Position numbers and translations under genes: made by a program. 5,789 nt of DNA from a bacterium (GTDB lineage: Bacteria > Chloroflexota > Dormibacteria > UBA8260 > Bog-877). Shown here one piece after another: positions 1 through 4,938 of the stretch. Where the stretch lies: contig JAJYWT010000127.1 of the NCBI GenBank assembly GCA_021791345.1, positions 1 to 5,789 on the forward strand, written 5' to 3'. Within the stretch, counting starts at the first letter, position 1; every line of letters starts with the position of its first letter. The notes beneath the pieces are model-generated. The model was given only the letters and a program-made list of their open reading frames with translations, did not search any database and was not told where the DNA came from.

Positions 1-593
1 CGGCACCCCCAGAGGGGGCGCGGGTCCTGCGCCTCCGGGGTCAGCCGGGGGTCTTCTGCCGGGGTCGGGACCGGAGCCGGGACGGGCTGGAGGGAGCCCG
101 GGCCACGGTGGCCGCCCTCACCTCGGTCAACCGCGGCCTGCTCGAGAGCAGGCTGGTGACCGTGGCCGAGGTGGATGGGGAGGCGGCGGGATTCGGGGTG
201 GGACTGGCGGCGCTCTGCGACGTCACGGTGGCCTCGGACCGCTCCCGCTTCTGGTTCCCCGAGGTGACCCACGGCCTGGCTCCGGCCCTCGTGCTGAGCT
301 GGCTCCCCCAGGTGGTGGGCAGGCGGCAGGCCTTCTGGCTCACGGCGACCGGCGCCCCTCTGGACGCCAGCGCCGCGCGCGCCCTCGGCCTGGTGAACCG
401 GGTCTGCTCTCCCGAGAGGCTGGAGGAGGTGGCGTCGGAGATGGTGGGCAGCCTGCTCAGGCACCCGGCGGCGGTCCACGCGGAGATCAAGCGGGACCTT
501 CGTGACTTCCAGGACCCCTCGGGAACGGTGGCCAAGATGGCCGCTGACCGGCTCCTGCTAGGCGCTCTCTCGCAGCCGCCAGCCGAAGAGTAG
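1..593 (+). CDS. Enoyl-CoA hydratase/isomerase family protein, 5'-truncated
   Basis: This is the C-terminal three quarters of a crotonase-fold protein; the open frame enters from the left edge (first whole codon at 3) and stops at TAG 591-593. About 197 residues are visible against a usual 255-265, so roughly 60 N-terminal residues lie outside. A GTG at 108 is internal, because family sequence continues upstream of it: FCRGRD matches the first oxyanion-hole motif (usually FSAGxD). The second oxyanion-hole region, GFGVGLAALCD, spans about 189-221, followed by FPEV, with the conserved Glu at 261-263. The other catalytic Glu of true hydratases is Gly here (201-203). With only one acid, the enzyme may be an isomerase or catalyse another acyl-CoA reaction rather than hydrate enoyl-CoA. 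It should be cytoplasmic and act in acyl-CoA or aromatic-CoA metabolism; the substrate cannot be told. Family assignment is firm, reaction uncertain. Confidence 0.9.
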   Translation, partial: APPEGARVLRLRGQPGVFCRGRDRSRDGLEGARATVAALTSVNRGLLESRLVTVAEVDGEAAGFGVGLAALCDVTVASDRSRFWFPEVTHGLAPALVLSWLPQVVGRRQAFWLTATGAPLDASAARALGLVNRVCSPERLEEVASEMVGSLLRHPAAVHAEIKRDLRDFQDPSGTVAKMAADRLLLGALSQPPAEE

Positions 594-596
594 CCA

Positions 597-626
597 GCCT
601 CGGGCCGGCCCGGAGACCCTCGAGGC
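597..626 (+). terminator. Possible terminator hairpin after the enoyl-CoA hydratase gene
   Basis: Four bases after the stop codon, GCCTCGGG (597-604) can pair with CTCGAGGC plus one preceding base (619-626), giving 8 pairs including one G-T wobble and a 14-base loop. The loop region also carries the perfect palindrome CGGGCCGGCCCG (601-612), which allows an alternative fold. No T-tract follows, so it is not a canonical intrinsic terminator. Its position between a stop codon and the next promoter supports the role. Confidence 0.35.
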
Positions 627-633
627 GGGGCGG

Positions 634-659
634 TTGAGACATACCCCTATGGGTATAAT
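634..659 (+). promoter_or_regulatory. Promoter of the PDO-DUF302 operon
   Basis: A perfect -10 hexamer TATAAT (654-659) stands out in very GC-rich surroundings. TTGAGA (634-639) resembles a -35 box, but the spacing is only 14 bases. GGTTGA (632-637) would give 16 bases with a poorer match. A sub-optimal spacer of this kind is common where a regulator controls the promoter. Transcription would start near 665-668, giving a leader of about 45 bases. The -10 box overlaps the right arm of the inverted repeat at 641-656. Confidence 0.65.
641..656. promoter_or_regulatory. Candidate CsoR/CstR/RcnR-type operator
   Basis: ATACCCCTATGGGTAT contains perfect 6-base arms ATACCC and GGGTAT around the spacer CTAT. 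A/T-flanked C-tract/G-tract palindromes of this form are typical operators of the CsoR family: copper-sensing CsoR, persulfide-sensing CstR and nickel/cobalt-sensing RcnR. The site fills the space between the -35 and -10 boxes and covers three bases of the -10, so a bound protein would block RNA polymerase. No CsoR-family gene lies in the window. The repeat and its position are seen; the regulator is inferred. Confidence 0.5.
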
Positions 660-700
660 CCGGCCCGGAGCGGTGAGCTGCCGACGGCTCTGGGAGACCG

Positions 701-706
701 AGGAGG
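701..706 (+). promoter_or_regulatory. Strong ribosome binding site of the PDO gene
   Basis: AGGAGG lies six bases before ATG 713 and fixes that start codon. It is the only near-perfect Shine-Dalgarno site in the window, in contrast to the weak or absent sites before the GTG-start genes. Confidence 0.8.
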
Positions 707-712
707 AAGGAG

Positions 713-1357
713 ATGGCGCTGATCGATGAGAGGACCAGGGAGGAGGTCGCCCGCCGGCTTCTGCCCCTCACGGAGCCAGTCTCCCTGACCCTGCGCTACG
801 CCGCCGAAGAGAGCTGCCCCACCTGTCCGGAGAGCCGTGAGCTGGTGGAGACCCTGGGGGAGCTGGCACCCGGCAAGGTGATGGTGGAGCTGGTCGAGGC
901 TGACCCGGGCCAGTACCAGCTTCCCCAGATCGAGGTATCGCGGCCCGGGGAGACACCGCGGGTGATGTTCCAGGGGCTGCCCAGTGGCTTCGAGTTCGCC
1001 ACCCTGATCGACGCCGTGGAGCGGGTCGGCGGAGCGGGGTCCGGCTTCAGCGAGTCGGCCAGCCGACGGATCGATGGGCTGGACCACGAGGTTGAGGTGA
1101 CCGTCTTCGTGACCCCCAGCTGCCCCTACTGCCCCTCCGCCGCCAGCCTGGCCAACCGGATGGCGCTGGCGTCGGAGAAGGTCCGAGCCCGGACCGTCGA
1201 GGCCAACGAGTTCCCTGAGCTCTCACAGCGCCACGGGGTTCGTGGTGTGCCGCACACGGTGGTCAACGGCGGCCGCTCCTTCGTGGGGGCCCTGCCCGAG
1301 GAGCACTTCGTGGAGCGGGTGCTGTCCCTGGCGGCTGCCTCCCAGGTCTCGGCGTGA
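713..1357 (+). CDS. Protein disulfide oxidoreductase (PDO), tandem thioredoxin folds
   Basis: This 214-residue protein resembles the archaeal/thermophile PDO (glutaredoxin-like) family, in which two thioredoxin units each carry a CxxC. The N-terminal unit has CPTC at 35-38 and a probable cis-Pro at P71. The linking strand carries GLPSGFEF (88-95), closely like the GLPAGHEF of Pyrococcus PDO. The C-terminal unit has VTPSCPYCP (133-141; CPYC at 137-140) and the cis-Pro motif GVP (178-180). There is no signal peptide or membrane segment, so it should catalyse thiol-disulfide exchange in the cytoplasm. The spacing between the two CxxC motifs is about nine residues shorter than in Pyrococcus PDO, as I recall that sequence, because the segment before P71 is shortened. 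The start is set by AGGAGG six bases upstream. Its stop overlaps the start of the DUF302 gene by four bases. The promoter carries a CsoR/CstR-like palindrome. Family assignment is strong; the physiological partner is unknown. Confidence 0.9.
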   Translation: MALIDERTREEVARRLLPLTEPVSLTLRYAAEESCPTCPESRELVETLGELAPGKVMVELVEADPGQYQLPQIEVSRPGETPRVMFQGLPSGFEFATLIDAVERVGGAGSGFSESASRRIDGLDHEVEVTVFVTPSCPYCPSAASLANRMALASEKVRARTVEANEFPELSQRHGVRGVPHTVVNGGRSFVGALPEEHFVERVLSLAAASQVSA

Positions 1358-1761
1358 GCACCGGGGAGTACGCGTTCTCGGCCATCGTCCCACTTCCGAT
1401 CTCGGAGGCGGAGGAGGCTGTGCGGCGGGAGCTGGCGGCCGAGGGATTCGGGGTCCTGACCGAGATCGACGTGCGCGCCACCCTGCGGCAAAAGCTGGAT
1501 CTGGAGTTCCGGCCCTACCGGATCCTCGGTGCCTGCAATCCCGCTCTCGCCCATCGGGCGCTCCTGGCGGACCCCGTGGTGGGCGTCCTCCTCCCCTGCA
1601 ACGTGGTGCTGGAGGAGGTGGAGGCCGGCTCCACCAGGGTTCTCTTCATGGAGCCGCTGGCGCTGATGAGCGGAACGGGCCTCGAACTCGAGTCGGTGGC
1701 CAACGAGGCGTCGGAGAGGCTCCACCGGGTGGCGGGCAGGCTGCCGGCAGCGGCCGGCTGA
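1354..1761 (+). CDS. DUF302 domain protein
   Basis: This 135-residue protein is one DUF302 domain over nearly its full length. Family hallmarks are EGFGVLTEIDVRATL (30-44), FRPYRILGACNP (52-63), LAHRAL (65-70) and LLPCNVV (79-85). The two cysteines, C61 and C82, sit at positions typical of the family. The biochemical function is not established; from general knowledge these genes recur near sulfur-carrier, rhodanese/DsrE-type and redox genes. There is no signal peptide, so the protein is probably cytoplasmic. The GTG start at 1354 shares the sequence GTGA with the stop of the upstream PDO gene, so the two are probably translationally coupled and made together. The two cysteines make it a possible substrate or partner of the PDO, which is inference only. 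It is followed by a convergent gene 56 bp away. Confidence 0.88.
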   Translation: MSTGEYAFSAIVPLPISEAEEAVRRELAAEGFGVLTEIDVRATLRQKLDLEFRPYRILGACNPALAHRALLADPVVGVLLPCNVVLEEVEAGSTRVLFMEPLALMSGTGLELESVANEASERLHRVAGRLPAAAG

Positions 1762-1768
1762 CGAGGAA

Positions 1769-1803
1769 GGCGGCCCGGCCTACCCGAGAGAGGGGCTGCC
1801 GCC
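1769..1803. terminator. Weak hairpin between convergent genes
   Basis: GGCGGC (1769-1774) and GCCGCC (1798-1803) can form a six-pair stem, with two more possible C-G pairs after a small bulge. It lies in the 56-base gap between the convergent stops of the DUF302 gene and the last pseudopilin gene, where a two-way terminator would be expected. There is no T-tract on either strand, and such repeats arise readily in GC-rich DNA. Confidence 0.25.
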
Positions 1804-1817
1804 GCTCGCCCAGGGCC

Positions 1818-2321
1818 TCATGAGGCGCCGGCGGCCAGGGTGCTGGTGGATGTCAGTTTCACCGACGTCCCCAAAAGCGGCTCCAGCGGGTGGGCTACGT
1901 ACGTGACTCTTACGGTGTAGCCGGTGGGACTGGCGATGCCCCCCTGTACACAGAGCTCCACCTGAGCGGCCTGGCCGGCGGGAATCTGCGTCAGCAGGGT
2001 GTTGCCACTGCGGCAGAAGGAGTTATTGCTGGCCCGGCAGAGGGGGTTGGGGTCCACCGGCAGGATGTTGGCGGCGTGCTGGGCGGCCTGCTGCACCGAG
2101 ACAGGCGTGCCCGTGGCACATCCGCCGCTGAGAGAGAGGCGCTGGCCGCTGAAGCTGACCACGATCGCCTCCCGGGCGCCGCCCTGGGCGGCGTCGTTGA
2201 CCGCCGAGGACTGGAAGAACAGCCATCCCGCGGAGATAACCCCGAACAGCAGGGCGAAGAAGATCGGTGCCACCAGGGCGAACTCCACCGCGCTCTGACC
2301 TCGCTCCCGCATCTGGGGCAC
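1818..2321 (-). CDS. TadE-like pseudopilin, last gene of the trio
   Basis: This 167-residue protein has a short charged leader, then RGQSAVEFALVAPIFF (7-22) and a single hydrophobic helix to about residue 36. This is the TadE pattern. Gly8, with Glu13 at +5, fits a type IV prepilin-like processing site. VNDAAQGGAREA (41-52) matches the conserved stretch after the helix in TadE proteins. The remaining roughly 115 residues should be outside the membrane and contain four cysteines (GGCATG, PLCRAS, SFCRSG, ELCVQG), suggesting two disulfides. TadE proteins are minor pseudopilins of Tad/Flp pilus systems. The GTG start at 2321 is three bases after the TAA of the TadG-like gene; an in-frame ATG at 2312 is an equally possible start, and neither has a clear Shine-Dalgarno site. 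The close spacing implies one transcript with the two upstream genes. Confidence 0.85.
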   Translation of the reverse strand: MPQMRERGQSAVEFALVAPIFFALLFGVISAGWLFFQSSAVNDAAQGGAREAIVVSFSGQRLSLSGGCATGTPVSVQQAAQHAANILPVDPNPLCRASNNSFCRSGNTLLTQIPAGQAAQVELCVQGGIASPTGYTVRVTYVAHPLEPLLGTSVKLTSTSTLAAGAS

Positions 2322-2324
2322 GGC

Positions 2325-4376
2325 TTAGCCCGTAAGGATGGCGCTGGACCCGAGGCCGGGCAGCGGGGCCCCGGTCCCGTCGATCGCCAGCTGGGTGTAG
2401 CCCTCGGTCTGGAACATGTCGACCATGGCCAGTCCGTTGATCGTGACCTCGCACCCGGTCGAGGTTTCGTATCCGGGTTGCCCGGGTCCGCAGGTGAAGT
2501 TGGTGCCCGCGGAACCGCCGGCGATCCCGTACCCGGCCAGCAGCATCCCGCCGGGGATGAACGGGACACCGGCCTCCCCGCCCCAGTACTGCTCGTTGCT
2601 CAGGTTCTGGCCGGAGGGGTTCGAGTCGTCGACCAGGACGCCGTCGAGGGTGATCTGGCTCGAGTCTCCGAGGCGGTTGTCCAGACCGATGTTGGCCATG
2701 GTGCCCGAGATCTGCCAGAGCAGGAACTGGTTGTAGGGACCGTCCAGCGGCTTGCTCAGATTGACAGTTCCCTGGCCCCCGATGTAGATGGAGTCGTTCA
2801 GCCCCTGGCCCGCGCAGGAGACCGGGTACTGAGAGCACGAGACCTGGCCCGCCGACACCGGGTTGGCGTGGAAGCAGTCCGTCCCGCAGGCGGCGTTGTC
2901 GTCGGCGTTGCAGTTGGTCCCCGCCCAGGAGCTGGCGGTGTGCGACGCGCTGCAGCCGTAGAACTTACCCGCTGCGTTGTTGCAGATCTCATCGCCCTGA
3001 GAGTTGATGGTGCAGTTCTTGCTTCCGTAGCCGATGTAGGGCTCACCATCCCCCACGTTGTTGGCGAGGGCGGTGTCGGGGATCGGCGCCGCGGCCACCA
3101 GGAGGACGCCTGTCCCGCTCACGGTGTCGCCCGATCCGGGCTCGATGGCCAACCCCTGGTCGAAGTAGAAGATGCCGGGCTGCGGCGGCACCGCGTTGGT
3201 GCCCAGCTCCTGGCTGCAGTTGTCGAAAACGGCGTTCCCGGTGATCACCACCGGATTGGGGTAGACGCCTGGGTAGTAGGTGGTGACCCCGCCGGAGGTC
3301 GAGGTGTGTCCGTCCAGGGAGGGGTCGCCGCAGCCGGCGTCTCCTGGGACGGGATTCTGGGGGCTGGCGGGCAGCTGGTTGGTGATCTGTCCCTGGCCGC
3401 TGCTGACCCAGCCGTTCACCCAGATGTCGGTGCTGACGTTGAGCGGTGAGATGTTGTTGGGGGGCTGACAGTGGATGTCGTAGGAGGGCGGGTTGGCGGC
3501 GGGGTTGGCCACCGGCCAGCTGGAGGGCACGACCCCTGAGTTCTTTCCGGCGGCCGCCGACTCGCTGCTTCCGCTGAAGCAGCCGTCCCAGGGGTTGCCC
3601 ACGGCAGCGGCCGAGTACTCCAGCTGCCCCCAGTCGTACATCACCCCTCCCTGCTTGCCGTCGATGGTGTCTCCCTGGCCCCATGTGGAGCATGTGAGGG
3701 GGGCTCCCGTCGCCAGGCAGCCGTCCGAGTTGTTGTAGATGGTTCCCTGCACCTCGAACACCCCCTTGCCAGCCATGAGGATGGTGTGCGCGCCGTGCTC
3801 ACCGAGCGAGGCGATGCTGGTGGTCGGGCCGTTGCCGGTGCCGGGGTTGAGCGCGGAGGCGCCGGCCGCGGTCTTGAGGCTGGTGACCCCCATGATCTGG
3901 GCCACGAAGGGCGGCCACTGGGGGGCAACGTTGAGGTGCACACCGCAGGCGCCAATCGGCGGTGTCGTGGCGACACCGCTGGTGGGGTCATAGATCGGCA
4001 CGTCTCTTCCCGACACGGTGAGCGGCTGGTTGTTGGCGTTGAGGTAGTACCCGGACCAGCCGTAGCTGGGGAAGGTCACGGCCGTGGACGGCGAGTTGGG
4101 CTGCACCACCGCGTTGATGTCGGCCACGATGTCGGAGCCGGTGGGCATGGTGCCGGTGTCCGTGCATTGTGGATACAGGGCCTGGGCCGCCGCCTCCGAG
4201 GCGAAGTCCGCGGCGTTCTGGGCCTGGCGGTACTGGAGCAGTCCGAACCCGCCGTCGATGGCCACCCCGACAATCATCACCAGGACCAGCAGGCTGATGG
4301 CGAAGAGGATCATGACCTGCCCGGCCTGGGACGGTCGCGACGTTCCGGTTCTAATCGGGCGATACATCTCACTCAC
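2325..4376 (-). CDS. Large TadG-like pilus-assembly protein with Cys-rich, beta-helix-like ectodomain
   Basis: The 683-residue product begins with a basic leader, then GQVMILFAISLLVLVMIVG (19-37) and VAIDGGFGLLQYRQAQNAAD (38-57). This is the Tad N-terminal motif of TadG proteins, including the conserved Asp after the helix, an Arg, and QNAAD. A single N-terminal membrane anchor leaves about 630 residues outside. That part is rich in Gly, Asn, Ser, Thr and Pro and has 18 cysteines. Segments such as VVITGNAVF (near 370), GIFYFDQGLAIEPGSG (near 400-415) and ITLDGVLVDD (near 570-580) resemble the short alternating strands of right-handed beta-helix or polymer-forming domains seen in some TadG-like proteins. 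I see no von Willebrand A domain. The GTG at 4376 overlaps the previous stop as GTGA; an ATG at 4367 is the alternative. It is the middle gene of a pseudopilin operon. The N-terminal family is clear; the ectodomain function is unknown. Confidence 0.85.
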   Translation of the reverse strand: MSEMYRPIRTGTSRPSQAGQVMILFAISLLVLVMIVGVAIDGGFGLLQYRQAQNAADFASEAAAQALYPQCTDTGTMPTGSDIVADINAVVQPNSPSTAVTFPSYGWSGYYLNANNQPLTVSGRDVPIYDPTSGVATTPPIGACGVHLNVAPQWPPFVAQIMGVTSLKTAAGASALNPGTGNGPTTSIASLGEHGAHTILMAGKGVFEVQGTIYNNSDGCLATGAPLTCSTWGQGDTIDGKQGGVMYDWGQLEYSAAAVGNPWDGCFSGSSESAAAGKNSGVVPSSWPVANPAANPPSYDIHCQPPNNISPLNVSTDIWVNGWVSSGQGQITNQLPASPQNPVPGDAGCGDPSLDGHTSTSGGVTTYYPGVYPNPVVITGNAVFDNCSQELGTNAVPPQPGIFYFDQGLAIEPGSGDTVSGTGVLLVAAAPIPDTALANNVGDGEPYIGYGSKNCTINSQGDEICNNAAGKFYGCSASHTASSWAGTNCNADDNAACGTDCFHANPVSAGQVSCSQYPVSCAGQGLNDSIYIGGQGTVNLSKPLDGPYNQFLLWQISGTMANIGLDNRLGDSSQITLDGVLVDDSNPSGQNLSNEQYWGGEAGVPFIPGGMLLAGYGIAGGSAGTNFTCGPGQPGYETSTGCEVTINGLAMVDMFQTEGYTQLAIDGTGAPLPGLGSSAILTG

Positions 4377-4789
4377 CCGTCAGTGGTGGCCTGCGCCGAG
4401 ATGGTCCAGGTCGAGCCGAACACGGGAAGAAAGCTGTCCACCGACCTCCAGACGGTCACCGTGGCCAGGGTCTGGCCCGGCCCGGAATCGGCCGGGGCGG
4501 TCACGGTTACACACTGGCCGGACGCGCCCTTGCCCCCGCAGCTGAGGGAGGTGACTCCGAGCTCACCCTCCACCGCATTGCGTGCGTCCACCAGCTGCTG
4601 GGCAGCTGGGTCCCCCTGCTGGAGGTCGCCCTGCACCGCCTGGGCACCGGCCCGGGCTGCCTGGGTGAGGTCGATGGCCGCCATGAGCATCTGGCCGCCG
4701 GTTGCGATCAGAGCCAGGATGACCACGGCGATGGGCAGAACCAGGGCGAACTCGACCATCGCCTGTCCGCGGCTCCACCCGCGGGACAC
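4373..4789 (-). CDS. TadE-like pseudopilin, first gene of the trio
   Basis: This is a TadE-family protein: short basic leader, then RGQAMVEFALVLPIAVVILA and a single hydrophobic helix. The Gly before QAMVE, with Glu at +5, fits a prepilin-like processing site, and DLTQAARAGAQAV after the helix matches the TadE post-helix consensus. The rest, about 90 residues, should lie outside the membrane and has just two cysteines (SLSCGG, GQCVTV), probably one disulfide. I chose the GTG at 4789 (MSRGWSRGQAMVEF, 138 residues) because AAGG lies five bases upstream and the leader length is typical. An upstream in-frame GTG at 4816 would give 147 residues but has no Shine-Dalgarno site. The stop overlaps the GTG of the TadG-like gene by four bases (GTGA), implying coupled translation. 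It is first in its operon and diverges from prmC. Confidence 0.83.
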   Translation of the reverse strand: MSRGWSRGQAMVEFALVLPIAVVILALIATGGQMLMAAIDLTQAARAGAQAVQGDLQQGDPAAQQLVDARNAVEGELGVTSLSCGGKGASGQCVTVTAPADSGPGQTLATVTVWRSVDSFLPVFGSTWTISAQATTDG

Positions 4790-4938
4790 CCTAGCCTTAT
4801 GGGTTACATGCAGCACGTCGAGCCGAGGCTAACGCATGGCCGGGAGAGCGTACCCATCCAAAACTGTGACAACTGTGTGACGGCACGTTGAGCCGCCGCC
4901 AGCCGGTGTCCCTTCCCGAGCCTCCTGCTGACGCCCGC
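4790..4938. promoter_or_regulatory. Divergent control region between the pseudopilin operon and prmC
   Basis: This segment must hold the promoters of both divergent transcripts, but neither is obvious. On the minus strand TTGTCA (plus 4867-4872) and TACGCT (plus 4847-4852) are poor -35/-10 candidates with a 14-base gap. A direct repeat AACTGTG occurs at 4862-4868 and 4871-4877, nine bases apart, each copy followed closely by TGAC or AC. It is placed where a regulator could act on both genes. An imperfect nested inverted repeat (ATGGGT/ACCCAT and CATGC/GCATG, 4799-4857) lies in the minus-strand leader. No clear plus-strand promoter for prmC was found. Confidence 0.35.

Noticed and set aside
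4..19. CCCCC-AGA-GGGGG mini-hairpin near the left edge
   Set aside because: It lies inside the enoyl-CoA hydratase coding sequence, has only five pairs, and is expected by chance in GC-rich DNA.
108..593. Start of the enoyl-CoA hydratase gene at GTG 108
   Set aside because: The in-frame upstream sequence encodes the conserved FCRGRD oxyanion-hole motif, so the gene is truncated by the window edge rather than starting here.
1126..1725. Minus-strand open frame opposite the PDO and DUF302 genes
   Set aside because: Shadow of two well-supported plus-strand genes; no domain seen.
1890..3449. Long plus-strand open frame (about 519 codons) antisense to the TadE/TadG genes
   Set aside because: It lies in the complementary frame of clear family genes in GC-rich DNA, where stops are rare. 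The composition (long runs of Gly, Val, Ala, Arg and Asp without motifs) is typical of a shadow frame.
3786..4832. Plus-strand open frame (about 348 codons) antisense to the TadG-like and first TadE-like genes
   Set aside because: No recognisable domain or ribosome site. The opposite strand carries convincing TadG and TadE N-terminal motifs over the same bases.
4862..4881. Possible CRP/FNR-type site around TGTGA motifs
   Set aside because: The two TGTGA copies are direct repeats, not the inverted TGTGA-N6-TCACA arrangement such regulators need.
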